From positions 248,001 through 312,000 of the forward strand of contig NZ_CP019510.1 of the NCBI RefSeq assembly GCF_002002885.1: a stretch of DNA of 64,000 nucleotides, written 5' to 3'. This stretch comes from Janthinobacterium sp. LM6. GTDB taxonomy: Bacteria; Pseudomonadota; Gammaproteobacteria; Burkholderiales; Burkholderiaceae_D. Position 1 is the first letter of the stretch; each line of letters opens with the position of its first letter. Both the position numbers and the translations under genes were made by a program. The notes under the pieces are model-generated. The model ran no database searches and was not told the origin of the DNA. It saw only the letters and a program-made list of their open reading frames with translations. This document shows positions 43,439 through 52,631 of this stretch, in pieces.

Positions 43439-43456
43439 TGTCGCTATTCAGCGACA
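43439..43456. promoter_or_regulatory. GlrR-type activator site B
   Basis: A second TGTC-N10-GACA, 77 bases from site A and closely similar to it (both read GTCGC-N4-CAGCGACAG after a T-run). It overlaps the last codons and stop of glrR itself. Confidence 0.8.
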
Positions 43457-44811
43457 GGGTCGCCATCGGCCCGGAACAGGGCCGGCGTCAGCTCGTATTT
43501 CTGCAGTAAACGGTAGAACTCCGTGCGGTTGCGGTCGGCCAGGCGGGCCGCGTCGGCCACGTTGCCATCCGTCAGGCGCAGCAATTGGATCAGGTAGTCG
43601 CGCTCGAAGCGCTGCTTGGCTTCGTTATAGCTGAGCGCTTCGAGCGACGGCACGCGCAGCGCGCGCTGCACCAGGGACAAGGGCACCAGCGGCGCCGTGG
43701 CCAGCGCGCACACCTGCTCGACCACATTGACCAGCTGGCGCACGTTGCCGGGCCAGGGCGCCGCCACCAGGGCCGTGAGGGCGTCGGGCGCGAAGCCGTT
43801 CAGGGGTTTCTGGTACTTGGCCGCCAGCTTCTGCAGGAAATGGTTGGCCAGCAAGGCGATGTCTTCGCGGCGCTCGGCCAGCGGCGGCAGGGTCAAGGTG
43901 ACCACGTTCAGGCGGTAATACAGGTCTTCGCGGAATTGCCCTTCCGCCATGGCAACATCGAGGTCGCGGTGCGTGGCCGACAGGAGCCGCACATCCACCG
44001 GACGCGTCTGGTCGGCGCCCACGGGGCGCACGGCCCGCTCCTGCAGCACGCGCAGCAACTTGACTTGCAGCGGCAAGGGCATGTCACCGATCTCGTCCAG
44101 AAACAGGGTGCCGCCGTCGGCCGCCTGAAACAAGCCTTCGCGGTTGCCGACGGCGCCCGTAAACGAACCTTTGACGTGACCGAACAGTTCCGATTCCAGC
44201 AGCTGCTCGGGGATGGCGCCGCAGTTGACGGCGATGAACGGCGCCTTGGCGCGGCGGCTGGCGTTGTGCAGCGCGCGCGCCAGCAATTCCTTGCCCGTGC
44301 CGCTGGGGCCGCGGATCAAAATGCTGGCGTCGGACCCGGCCACCAGCTTGGCTTCGGCCAGCAGCTCGGCCATCTGCGCGCTGCGGCTGATCAGCTCGGC
44401 ACGCCAGCTCTCGTCGCCGGACGCCGGCGCCGGCATGACGGTGGACAAGTTGATGGCGTACGCCACCTTTTCCATGAGCAGCTTGCCGTCGAACGGCTTC
44501 GTCAGATACGCAAACGCGCCGCGCGCCGTGGCGTCGACGGCATCGGGAATGGTGCCGTGGGCTGTGAGCAAGATGACGGGCAGGGCCGCGTGCTGGCGGC
44601 GGATTTCATCGAACAGGGCCAGGCCGTCGCGACCCGGCAATTGCACGTCGGTAATAACCAGGGCCGGCAATTCCACGGCCAGGCGCGCCAGCGCCGCTTC
44701 CGCGCTGCCCACGGCCGTCACGCGGTAGTTGCCCGCCTTCAAGCGGATGGTCAGCAGGCGCAGCAGGTCGGGATCGTCGTCGACCAGCAAGATGTGGGCG
44801 TGCTCGCTCAT
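43444..44811 (-). CDS. glrR: Sigma-54-dependent response regulator GlrR (QseF)
   Basis: A 455-residue NtrC-type activator. The receiver (about 5-120) has Asp55 in [11 protein letters not shown]. The AAA+ domain (about 140-370) carries GPSGTGKE, and GSFTGA as the sigma-54 contact loop (S in place of the usual A). The C-terminal Fis-type helix-turn-helix is [20 protein letters not shown]. Phosphorylated GlrR activates sigma-54 promoters from TGTC-N10-GACA sites. The gene is last in glrK-qseG-glrR and overlaps qseG by four bases. Confidence 0.93.
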   Translation of the reverse strand: MSEHAHILLVDDDPDLLRLLTIRLKAGNYRVTAVGSAEAALARLAVELPALVITDVQLPGRDGLALFDEIRRQHAALPVILLTAHGTIPDAVDATARGAFAYLTKPFDGKLLMEKVAYAINLSTVMPAPASGDESWRAELISRSAQMAELLAEAKLVAGSDASILIRGPSGTGKELLARALHNASRRAKAPFIAVNCGAIPEQLLESELFGHVKGSFTGAVGNREGLFQAADGGTLFLDEIGDMPLPLQVKLLRVLQERAVRPVGADQTRPVDVRLLSATHRDLDVAMAEGQFREDLYYRLNVVTLTLPPLAERREDIALLANHFLQKLAAKYQKPLNGFAPDALTALVAAPWPGNVRQLVNVVEQVCALATAPLVPLSLVQRALRVPSLEALSYNEAKQRFERDYLIQLLRLTDGNVADAARLADRNRTEFYRLLQKYELTPALFRADGDPVAE

Positions 44812-45350
44812 TTCGGCGCTCCCGCGGCGGGGCGCACGGACAGGCTGCGCTCGATGTTTTTCAGCGCTTCCAGCTTTTCATTGAGCAAGTCGATGCGGCG
44901 CTGGGCGTCGCGCAACTGCGTGTTGAGCTTGTCGATGCTCTCTTCCTGGCGACGCAGCTCCGCATACTGGCTGCCCAGTAATTGCGCCAGCGGCGCCAGC
45001 AGCTGCGCCTCCTTGCCCGTCGCCGTCAGCAAGGGTTCCAGCAAGGCTTGCGCACGGGCCAGGTCGCCGGGACCGCGCAGGGCCGCTTGCAGCATGGCGC
45101 GGCGCAGCGTGTTGTGCGGCGCGTGATCGGCCTTGGCCAGGTCCAGCTGCGCTTTCACCAGTTCCGACGGCGTCATCAGGCGCAAGGCGCTTTGATACGC
45201 GAGCAGTTCGGCCAGCTGGGGGTCCATCACCACCACCACGCGCGGCGGCGTCTGCACCAGCACGGGCGTCTGTTTGGCGGGCTTGGCGGCGCAGGCGCCC
45301 AGCAGCAGCGCGCAGGCGGCCATGCCGGCCAGGGAAATTCTCGTCATCAT
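44808..45350 (-). CDS. qseG: QseG-like outer-membrane lipoprotein
   Basis: A 180-residue lipoprotein. The signal peptide ends in the lipobox LLLGAC (cysteine about residue 23). The rest is helical, with a likely coiled coil at about 125-170 (ELRRQEESIDKLNTQLRDAQ). In enterobacteria QseG sits between the kinase and regulator genes and stimulates the kinase. Here it overlaps both neighbours by four bases (ATGA), so the three are one coupled unit. Sequence similarity to QseG is weak; the call leans on size, lipobox and position. Confidence 0.8.
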   Translation of the reverse strand: MMTRISLAGMAACALLLGACAAKPAKQTPVLVQTPPRVVVVMDPQLAELLAYQSALRLMTPSELVKAQLDLAKADHAPHNTLRRAMLQAALRGPGDLARAQALLEPLLTATGKEAQLLAPLAQLLGSQYAELRRQEESIDKLNTQLRDAQRRIDLLNEKLEALKNIERSLSVRPAAGAPK

Positions 45351-46759
45351 ATGGGCAGTTCTATCCGAAAATGCGCGCCGGCGGGGCGCGGTAAAAGAGT
45401 GACGCTGCCATCGTGGGCGGCGATATATTCGCGCACGATGGACAGGCCGATGCCATTGCCGTTGCGCGCGCCGGCCGCCTGGCGCACGCCCTGGTAAAAC
45501 GGCTCGAAGATGCGCGCGGCATCCTCGGGCGCCACGCCGGCCCCCTCGTCGATGCAATCGATGCGCACGCGGCCGCCTTCGCCAGACAGGGTGAAACGCA
45601 CGGTGCCGCCTTCCGGGCTGAAGCGCACGGCATTCGACAGCAGGTTCGCCAGCACAGTTGCCAGCTTGTCGCGGTCGGCCTGCACGATCAGCGATTCGCC
45701 CTGCACCTCGACCGTCAAACGGCGCGCCAGCCATTGCAGGCGCTGCCCGGCCACCACATCTTGCAGCAAGACCAGCAAGTCCACCTTGCTGTGCGCCAGA
45801 TGCTGGGCGTCAAAAGCGGCGGTATTGTAGCGCAGCAAGTCTTCGATCTGGGTTTGCAGCGAGGCCGTGTTTTGCTGCAGGATGCCGGCGATTTCGCGCT
45901 GGCCCTCGCTGAGCTTGCCGGCCACCTCGTCTTCCAGCAAGGCCACGCCTTCGCGCAGGGCCGCCAGCGGCGTCTTCAGCTCATGCGAGATGTGGCGCAA
46001 AAAACGTTCCTTGTCGGCATCGAGGTCGGCCAGGCGCTGGCGCAGCCAGTCGAGCTGCTGGCCCAGGCGGCGCGTGTCGGCCGGGCCGCCGACGACGATG
46101 GGCTGGTCGTAGCGCTTGTCGCCCAGGCGCTCGATGGCCGTCTCGATGCGGCGCAGCGGGCGCGACAACAAAAAGCCGAAGCAGGTAGCCAGCACGGCCG
46201 CCAGCAGCACGGCGCCGCCCACCAGCACGCCCAGCAAGCGGCGCTGGCGTTCCAGCTCGGCCAGCAGGGCATCGTTGCGGCTGCCGATTTCCGTCTTGCT
46301 TTCGCGCGCCAGGCTGTCATTGATCTGCGTCATGCGGGCAAACGCGCGGTACACGACGGCGTGACCGTCGCGCTTGCGGCGCTTACCCGCTTGCAAGACT
46401 TCCCACGCCGCTTGCGCCTGCACCGTCCATTCGTCGGCCAGCTGCGGGGCGAACTCGGGCGTGGCGCGGTTCAGCACTTGCAGCGCCGCCGTCGCTTCGT
46501 CGCGGGCCGCCGCGTAGCGCTCGCGGAAGACGGGGTCGTCCAGCACGAGGAACTGGCGCGCGCTGCGCTCCATGGCCAAGGTGCGCTCGGACAGGCGCTG
46601 CGACTGTTCCGTCAGGGCAATCGCCTGCGCCGCCGTCTCGCGCCCCAGCCGCGCCAGGTGTTCCAGGGTCAGCAGGGCTTGCACGGAGGTGGCCGTCAAA
46701 ATGCCCGTCGTCAAAATGAAGGCGGCAAATAGCAGTTGGCGAAAGGAAAGTCGGGACAA
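45347..46759 (-). CDS. glrK: Sensor histidine kinase GlrK (QseE-like)
   Basis: A 470-residue membrane kinase. Helix 1 is at about 8-28 (LLFAAFILTTGILTATSVQ), then a periplasmic helical sensor (about 30-160), helix 2 (about 165-188) and HAMP. HisKA has LRHISHELKTPLAALREGVALL, a stretch typical of QseE/GlrK, and the ATPase domain has GNGIGLSIVREYIAAH. It phosphorylates GlrR under envelope stress. The TTG at 46759 is chosen because GAAGG lies eight bases upstream. A GTG at 46831 would add 24 residues but has no ribosome-binding site. Confidence 0.9.
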   Translation of the reverse strand: MSRLSFRQLLFAAFILTTGILTATSVQALLTLEHLARLGRETAAQAIALTEQSQRLSERTLAMERSARQFLVLDDPVFRERYAAARDEATAALQVLNRATPEFAPQLADEWTVQAQAAWEVLQAGKRRKRDGHAVVYRAFARMTQINDSLARESKTEIGSRNDALLAELERQRRLLGVLVGGAVLLAAVLATCFGFLLSRPLRRIETAIERLGDKRYDQPIVVGGPADTRRLGQQLDWLRQRLADLDADKERFLRHISHELKTPLAALREGVALLEDEVAGKLSEGQREIAGILQQNTASLQTQIEDLLRYNTAAFDAQHLAHSKVDLLVLLQDVVAGQRLQWLARRLTVEVQGESLIVQADRDKLATVLANLLSNAVRFSPEGGTVRFTLSGEGGRVRIDCIDEGAGVAPEDAARIFEPFYQGVRQAAGARNGNGIGLSIVREYIAAHDGSVTLLPRPAGAHFRIELPI

Positions 46760-46944
46760 GATGGGCGCCTTCGGTTCAGTCTGGAGTGCAAAAGGCGCAT
46801 GGTACGCTAAGCGTTCATCGCGAGGCGCCACCTGTCAAAAAATAGCCAATCTGGCAATATTGTTGCTTTTGCGATCGACAAGCAAGCCACGGCGGCGGCG
46901 CGCAGATACTCCTAGTACAATAGGGAAAAGCTTCATACAGGCAT

Positions 46945-46979
46945 CAAAGTGGCCCCGGCCCTGGCATTACGCCACTTTG
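46945..46979. promoter_or_regulatory. Inverted repeat between glrK and the M16 peptidase
   Basis: CAAAGTGGC (46945-46953) and GCCACTTTG (46971-46979) are perfect 9-base arms 17 bases apart, about 65 bases upstream of the peptidase start. It is a candidate operator for an unknown regulator. Confidence 0.35.
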
Positions 46980-47042
46980 CCCCCACATGTGATGCAGCCC
47001 CACCGACACTCCGAATCACCTACCGCAGAGATCCCATACCGC

Positions 47043-49913
47043 ATGAGCACATTTGAAAAAGTCAGCAGCAACTTCATTCCAGTCTTGCAGGCAACCATCG
47101 AGCAATATGTCGAGCCAGCAACGGGCATGCGCCATATCCACATGCATACCGAGCAGGCTGAGATGGTGTTCCTGGTGGCCTTTCCCACTGTGCCGGAAGT
47201 CAGCGACGGGCGCGCCCACATCCTCGAGCACCTGGCCTTGTGCGGCTCGTCCCGCTACCCGGTGCGCGACCCCTTCTTCTCGATGCTGCGCCGCTCGACG
47301 GCCACCTTCATGAATGCGATGACCTATCCGGACCGCACCGTGTACCCGTTCGCCAGCACCGACCGCAAGGATTTCTTCAACTTGCTCGACGTCTACCTGG
47401 ACGCCGCCTTCTTCCCGAACCTCGATTACCTGAATTTCCGCCAGGAAGGCTGGCGCCACGCGTTCGAAGGCGACAAGCTGGTGTACCAGGGCATCGTCTT
47501 CAATGAAATGAAGGGCGCCTTCAACAGCCCCATGCGCGCGCTCGACAGCGGCATCGCCAGCGCCTTGCTCAAGGGCACGACGTATGAAGTGGAATCGGGC
47601 GGCGATCCGCTGAACATTCCCGAGCTGACGCATGCCATGCTAAAAGAATTCCACGCCAGCCACTATCACCCTTCGCAAGCCGTGATCATGACCTCCGGCA
47701 ATATCGAAGCGTCGGCCGTGCAGGAGCAGGTCGCGGAGCGCGTGCTGTCCAAGCTCAGCGGTTTCAGCCCGCGCCGCCTGCCGCAGCTGGCGCCCGCGTG
47801 GACGGCGCCGCAGGAAAATATCGTCAAAATTCCATCGCAGGAAGCGCGCGACGATGAATTCGGCCTGCAATTCGCCTGGCTGATGGGCGAGTCGAGCGAC
47901 CCCATCGCCTATTACCACGCGCATCTGCTGTCGCACGGCTTGCTGGGCGAATCGTCGGCGCCCGTCATGCGCGCCATGGAATCGGCCGGCTATGGCCGCC
48001 CATCGGACATGAATGGCCGCGACGCGGGCATCCGCCAGATGGTGTTCCACATCGGCATGGAAGGTTTAACCAAAGAACAGATCGCCGACGCGCACCAGCG
48101 CATCTGGACGGCCCTGGAAGAAACGGCGCAAGAGGGCATTCCCGCCGCCGTGCTGCACGCGGCCTTGCGCGATATCAAATACAGCCAGCGCGAAATCAGC
48201 AGCGGCCGCATGCCGTATGGCCTGGGCCGCCTGCTGCACGCCTTGCCGCTGGCCATGTACGACGGCAACGTGATGGACGCGTTCGACAATGCGGCCATCC
48301 TGGAAACCCTGGAACAGCAGATCGAAGACCCGGAATTCTTCAAGCAGCTGGTACGCGAACTGATCGCCAATCCAACTCGTTTGACGACGCACGTGGTGCC
48401 CGACAGCGCCTACTTCACGGACCGCGCCGCGCAGGAAGACGCCAAACTGGCTGCCCTGCAGGCGCAGCTGACGGACGCCGAGCGCGAGCACATCATCGCC
48501 GAGTCCGCCGCGCTGGAAGCGCATCAGCAACTGCCGTCGAATTCGGAAGTCTTGCCGCGCATCCGCCCCGGCGACGTCAGCGCGCTGCCGCGCCCAGCAC
48601 TGCCGATTCCTGCCGCCGTCGACGGCGCCGTGGCCTTCAGCATTGCCTCAAACGGCATCAGCTATGCCAACGTGCTGTACGACGTGTCGGGCTTGCCGGA
48701 AGCGTCGTGGCCATGGCTGCGCCTGTACACGGACCTGGCGCCGGAGCTGGGCGTGGGCGACATGTCGTTCGACGATGCCAGCGCCTGGCGCCAGAGCATG
48801 GTGCCATCGTTCCACATCGGCCTGGAAGCCATTCCCCGCCCGCAACAGGCGATGCGCGTGGAATTGTCGTTCTCGGCCAGCGGCTTGCGCGAAGAACACG
48901 CGGCGATCGCCGCCGTGCTGTCGGCCTGGATCGCCAAGCCCCGCTTCGATGAAGAAGAGCGCCTGGCTTTCCTGATCGAAAGCCTGGTGCAAGACAAATT
49001 GAGCAGCCTGGCCGAATCGGGCAACCGCTACGCCATGCTGGCCGCGGCGGCACCGCTGTCGCCCACGCGCCGCTTCGACGACATCGTCGGCGGCCCGGCC
49101 GCGCTGCCGTTCTACCGCCGCTTGCAGCAGCTGAGCAAGACGTCCGAGGGCTTGCAGGAAATCGCGCGCGAGCTCGACACCCTGCACGCGCACATCATCG
49201 CCCAGCAGCCGACCGTGCTGTGCGCCGGCCTGGAGCAGGATGGCATCACTCTGGCCCGCTTGCTGGAATTGCCGGCAGCCAGCACGGATACGGCCGCAGC
49301 GACGGCAACGCCAGCGCCGGCAGCCTTGCCGCTGGCCAACACGGCCCTGCATGCGACGAGCCAGATCAACCATTGCTTCGTTTCCTGGGCCGTGCCTGGC
49401 GTACACAATCCGGACGCGTCCGCCCTGGCCGTCGCCGCCGAACTGATGACCAACCAGGTGCTGCATACGGCCCTGCGCGAAAAAGGCGGCGCGTATGGCG
49501 GCAGCGCCAGCTATGCGGCCGGCGCCGGCACGTTTACGCTCAGTTCCTACCGCGATCCGCGCCTGGCCGGCACGTACGCCGACTTCGGCACGACCCTGGA
49601 TCAAATCCTCGACGGCGATTTCTCGCAGGAACAAGTGGAAGAAGCCATCATCTGTGTCATCAAGGGCCTCGACAAGCCGCATTCGCCGTACGCGGAAGCG
49701 CTGACGGCGTGGAACATGCAGCAGCGCGGCACGACGGAAGCCGTGCGCCAGCAATTCCGCACCGGCGTATTGACCTGCACCCTGAGCCAGATCAAGGAAG
49801 TCACGCGCACCTGGCTGAAAAACGGCCAGCAGAGCCGCGCCGCGTTTGCGGGCAACACGACGCAAGACCTGGCGGGCCTGGACGTGGTCGATCTGCTGGC
49901 GCTGGCCAGCTAA
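47043..49913 (+). CDS. M16C metallopeptidase (presequence protease-like)
   Basis: A 956-residue zinc peptidase of the insulinase/PreP type. The inverted zinc motif HILEH gives His59, Glu62 and His63; a third ligand is expected further on near NEMKGAF. Four M16 half-domains fill the length, with the C-terminal R/Y motif near KGGAYGGSASYA. PreP-like enzymes degrade short peptides inside a closed chamber. No signal peptide is seen, so it is probably cytoplasmic. The ATG at 47043 (MSTFEKVSSNF) is chosen since the conserved region begins there; longer in-frame starts exist. Confidence 0.92.
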   Translation: MSTFEKVSSNFIPVLQATIEQYVEPATGMRHIHMHTEQAEMVFLVAFPTVPEVSDGRAHILEHLALCGSSRYPVRDPFFSMLRRSTATFMNAMTYPDRTVYPFASTDRKDFFNLLDVYLDAAFFPNLDYLNFRQEGWRHAFEGDKLVYQGIVFNEMKGAFNSPMRALDSGIASALLKGTTYEVESGGDPLNIPELTHAMLKEFHASHYHPSQAVIMTSGNIEASAVQEQVAERVLSKLSGFSPRRLPQLAPAWTAPQENIVKIPSQEARDDEFGLQFAWLMGESSDPIAYYHAHLLSHGLLGESSAPVMRAMESAGYGRPSDMNGRDAGIRQMVFHIGMEGLTKEQIADAHQRIWTALEETAQEGIPAAVLHAALRDIKYSQREISSGRMPYGLGRLLHALPLAMYDGNVMDAFDNAAILETLEQQIEDPEFFKQLVRELIANPTRLTTHVVPDSAYFTDRAAQEDAKLAALQAQLTDAEREHIIAESAALEAHQQLPSNSEVLPRIRPGDVSALPRPALPIPAAVDGAVAFSIASNGISYANVLYDVSGLPEASWPWLRLYTDLAPELGVGDMSFDDASAWRQSMVPSFHIGLEAIPRPQQAMRVELSFSASGLREEHAAIAAVLSAWIAKPRFDEEERLAFLIESLVQDKLSSLAESGNRYAMLAAAAPLSPTRRFDDIVGGPAALPFYRRLQQLSKTSEGLQEIARELDTLHAHIIAQQPTVLCAGLEQDGITLARLLELPAASTDTAAATATPAPAALPLANTALHATSQINHCFVSWAVPGVHNPDASALAVAAELMTNQVLHTALREKGGAYGGSASYAAGAGTFTLSSYRDPRLAGTYADFGTTLDQILDGDFSQEQVEEAIICVIKGLDKPHSPYAEALTAWNMQQRGTTEAVRQQFRTGVLTCTLSQIKEVTRTWLKNGQQSRAAFAGNTTQDLAGLDVVDLLALAS

Positions 49914-49924
49914 GAGCGCTTTGC

Positions 49925-49961
49925 CGAATTCAATACCGCAACTATTGCGGTATTGAATTCG
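49925..49961. terminator. 17-bp perfect hairpin spanning the VOC gene stop
   Basis: Perfect 17-base arms (49925-49941 and 49945-49961) surround CTA. On the minus strand the loop is the TAG stop of the VOC gene, and one arm encodes its last five codons. The copy of GAATTC at both ends is part of the symmetry. It lies between two convergent genes and may terminate both, although no T-run follows. Confidence 0.7.
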
Positions 49962-50346
49962 CTTCCATGTACATCAACTCCCATTGATGTCCATCCAGGT
50001 CCTGGAAACTGTGGCCATACATGAAGCCGAAATCCATCGGCTCCTTGTAGATGCTGCCGCCCGCCTGGACGGCCTTCGCCACCAGCGCATCGACTTCGCC
50101 GCGGCTCTCGGCCGACAGGCACACGAGCACTTCCGTCGCCACCTTGGTATCGCACAGCTGCTTGGGCGTGAATTGCTGGAATTTGTCGTGCGTCAACAGC
50201 ATCACGAAAATGTCGTCGGCGACGATCATGCACGTTGCCGTTTCATCGGTGAAATGGGCATTGAAACTGAAGCCCAGCGCCGTGAAAAACGCCACGGAGC
50301 GTTCCAGCGACTGGACGGGCAGATTGACAAATATTTTGCGGGCCAT
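49942..50346 (-). CDS. VOC-family (glyoxalase-like) protein
   Basis: A 134-residue vicinal-oxygen-chelate protein of the YaeR/PhnB-like group (KIFVNLPVQSLERSVAFFTALGF, then the C-terminal HSFQDLDGHQWELMYME). It has the two beta-alpha-beta-beta-beta units of the fold. The glutamate of WELMYME could be a metal ligand, but the reaction is unknown. Of two adjacent ATGs (50349, 50346) the second is better spaced from AAGGAG. Its last codons form part of a perfect hairpin with the stop in the loop. Confidence 0.9.
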   Translation of the reverse strand: MARKIFVNLPVQSLERSVAFFTALGFSFNAHFTDETATCMIVADDIFVMLLTHDKFQQFTPKQLCDTKVATEVLVCLSAESRGEVDALVAKAVQAGGSIYKEPMDFGFMYGHSFQDLDGHQWELMYMEANSIPQ

Positions 50347-50401
50347 CATGTCTCCTTGAGGTGAGATGCAAAATGCTGCCCGCCGATTCTACACCGGCTT
50401 T

Positions 50402-51298
50402 TTACGCGCCAGCGCGTGCCACGGTCTTCGGCGCGTAGCCGAAATAGCGGCTGAACGCGGCGCTGAAATTGGACGGATGGCGATAACCGGTTTGCCAGCC
50501 CGCCTGCGCCACCTGGCAACCATTTTCCAGCAGTAACTTTGCCCGCTGCATGCGCAGCGCCAGCAGGGTGCGCTGCGGACTGTCGTTGTAGCGGTAGCGC
50601 CATCCCTGCTTGAGCTTGAACAAGCTCAGGCCCGCTTGCGCGCACAGGTAATCAAGCGTCAGGTCTTGCGCCATCTGCTCCTGCATCAGCGCATGGACGC
50701 GCTCCAGCTTGATCATCTCGGCCTCGGACCAGCGCGGGATGGAAGCGGGCGCGGGCGCCGGCCGCAGTGCCCGCAACTGTTCCGCCAGGATACTCAGCAC
50801 GCCGATATGCACGGCCAGCGGGTCCGTCGCGCGCAGCAGCGCCCGCGCCTGCAGGGCGGACGCCGCCGTGGTGGCCGCATGCGCCAGCTGGCGCGCGCCA
50901 CCGTGGGGTAACAATGACGCCAGGCCTTGCGGCCAGTAGCGCGCCAGCGCGTCTTCATCGACCAGCACGCGCAATTGCGCCGCCCGTTGATTCGCCTCGA
51001 AACGGCGCTCGCCGCTGACGTGGTGAAACGCCGTCACCGTCGTATGGCCGGCCCGGAAACGCAATTGTTCGCCATCGCGCGTGGTGTAGCCGGACACGCC
51101 GTCCAGGCCGATGGTGATCACCATGCCGCCCGCATCGTCATGCTTCGATTGCTCGACGAGCGCAAGGCGCGGACGGTAATCGGAATGCACGAGCAGCAAG
51201 CCCTGGTCGACTTGCCGCTGGTCCGCGCGGCACTCTTTCAACCCCGGGTCCAGCTGGCGCCGCGTCCAGCCTGCCGCTTCCCTGTCCTGTTCCCCCAT
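50402..51298 (-). CDS. AraC-family regulator
   Basis: A 298-residue regulator with a C-terminal AraC domain (about 205-295): LDYLCAQAGLSLFKLKQGWR, then AQAGWQTGYRHPSNFSAAFSRYFGY. The YRYNDSP-type spacing after FKLKQGWR and the long N-terminal domain recall PchR-like siderophore regulators. The ATG at 51298 is preferred over 51340. It is divergent from a methyltransferase gene, and a Fur-box-like sequence lies between them. A role in iron-linked control of the methyltransferase is an inference. Confidence 0.88.
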   Translation of the reverse strand: MGEQDREAAGWTRRQLDPGLKECRADQRQVDQGLLLVHSDYRPRLALVEQSKHDDAGGMVITIGLDGVSGYTTRDGEQLRFRAGHTTVTAFHHVSGERRFEANQRAAQLRVLVDEDALARYWPQGLASLLPHGGARQLAHAATTAASALQARALLRATDPLAVHIGVLSILAEQLRALRPAPAPASIPRWSEAEMIKLERVHALMQEQMAQDLTLDYLCAQAGLSLFKLKQGWRYRYNDSPQRTLLALRMQRAKLLLENGCQVAQAGWQTGYRHPSNFSAAFSRYFGYAPKTVARAGA

Positions 51299-51356
51299 CG
51301 CTCCCCCTATCTTCCGCGCCGTCGCGCATACGAAATGCACCGTGCCGCATACAAAT

Positions 51357-51375
51357 GCAAATGATAATTATTCTC
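51357..51375. promoter_or_regulatory. Fur-box-like site
   Basis: This 19-base stretch matches the classical Fur consensus GATAATGATAATCATTATC at 15 positions (core AAATGATAATTATT). It is AT-rich in a GC-rich setting and lies between the divergent AraC and methyltransferase genes, about 50 bases from the latter. Confidence 0.7.
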
Positions 51376-51425
51376 ATTGTTGCATAAAATAGGCTCTCTT
51401 GCCCACCTCAGCGAAAGGAAGCACC

Positions 51426-52466
51426 ATGCCATTCACCACACAACACGCCTTGCAACCGTACTGGAACCTGGCCGTCGCGCCCGTGCAGGCCGATGGGCTG
51501 GCCGCCGCCCTGGAACTGGGCATTTTCGAGGTGCTGGCCACGCCGCACACGCCGGCGCAACTGGCCGAGGCCCTGTCGCTGCATGCGCCGCACACGGCGC
51601 TGCTGCTGGAATTACTTTGGAGCATGCAAGTGCTGGAACGCGACGAGGCCGATGCGGAGGCGCAGCGCTACCGCTGCACGGCCACCACCTTGCAGTATTT
51701 CTGCCGCGACTCCGTGGCCTTTTGCGGCGACGCCTGGCTGTACCGGCTGCACGCGCTGCGCCACTTCGCCAACCAGCTGAGTACGCTGGTGCGCGAGGGT
51801 GGCAAGGCCGCGCCCTACAGCACGGCAAGTGGCGTCAACTGGGCCATTGCCGCGCAGCAGCAGATTGGCCAGGAACAACGCGCCGTCACCATGCGCGCCG
51901 CCCTGTCCGTGATGCAGCGCATCGCCCCGTTTGCAGACCGCCACACGCCGCTGCGCCTGCTCGACCTGGGCGGCGGACCGGGCTGGGTTGCCATTGCGCT
52001 GGCGCAAGCCCATGCGGGCGTGCACGGCGGCGTTTTCGACTGGCCCGAAACGGTCGCCGTGGCGGCCGCGAACATCGCCCATGCGCAACTGTCTGACCGC
52101 CTGGAGACTGTGGGCGGCGACCTGGCCAGCGACGATATCGGCAGCCATTACGATCTGATCTGGTGCTCGTCCGTGCTGCATTTCGTGCCCGACATGGCGG
52201 CGGCCTTGCGCAAGATCCATGCAGCGTTGACACCCGGTGGCGTCTTCGTCTGCGTGCAGGCGGAAATCGCCCCGGCAGCCGGCGACGCGGCGCGCGTGCT
52301 GCCGTATTACTTGCCGATGCGCATGCTGGGTCGCACGGTAACCCAGCAGGGAGAATTGGCGCAATTGCTGCGCGACACGGGCTGGCGGCAAGTGGAGCAA
52401 TACAGCGCCAGCGATTTCCCCATGGCGCCCGTGCAGGTGCTGATTGCGCGCAAGGATGGGGCGTGA
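51426..52466 (+). CDS. SAM-dependent O-methyltransferase-like protein
   Basis: A 346-residue enzyme of the Methyltransf_2 (COMT-like) type. An N-terminal winged-helix dimerisation region covers about 1-100 (LGIFEVLATPHTPAQLAEAL). The SAM-binding motif I is LLDLGGGPGWVAIALAQ (about 178-194) and a later motif is LIWCSSVLHFVPD. Such enzymes methylate small aromatic metabolites. GAAAGGAAG precedes the ATG. With the Fur-like box and divergent AraC gene it may belong to an iron-starvation response, but no biosynthetic partner genes are adjacent. Confidence 0.88.
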   Translation: MPFTTQHALQPYWNLAVAPVQADGLAAALELGIFEVLATPHTPAQLAEALSLHAPHTALLLELLWSMQVLERDEADAEAQRYRCTATTLQYFCRDSVAFCGDAWLYRLHALRHFANQLSTLVREGGKAAPYSTASGVNWAIAAQQQIGQEQRAVTMRAALSVMQRIAPFADRHTPLRLLDLGGGPGWVAIALAQAHAGVHGGVFDWPETVAVAAANIAHAQLSDRLETVGGDLASDDIGSHYDLIWCSSVLHFVPDMAAALRKIHAALTPGGVFVCVQAEIAPAAGDAARVLPYYLPMRMLGRTVTQQGELAQLLRDTGWRQVEQYSASDFPMAPVQVLIARKDGA

Positions 52467-52631
52467 ATCCGCCCGCGCGCAGCGCGCTGCCGCAAGCGCC
52501 ATTTGACGCATCGCATGGCAAGCGCTGCGCCCATGTGGTTGAATACTGGCTGCGCAGCGATGGCGCTGAACGCTGAAGCATGACAAACCCGCATCACGCA
52601 CCTGAGATAACACCAAAATGTCCATCGCCCT

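Noticed and set aside
43439-43456. Hairpin over the glrR stop codon as a terminator
   Set aside because: No T-run follows in the direction of glrR transcription, and the same sequence recurs 77 bases away as TGTC-N10-GACA. It is better explained as an activator site.
46572-47042. N-terminal extension of the M16 peptidase
   Set aside because: The frame overlaps the opposite glrK coding region and adds a basic, non-conserved stretch; the peptidase family begins near MSTFEKV.
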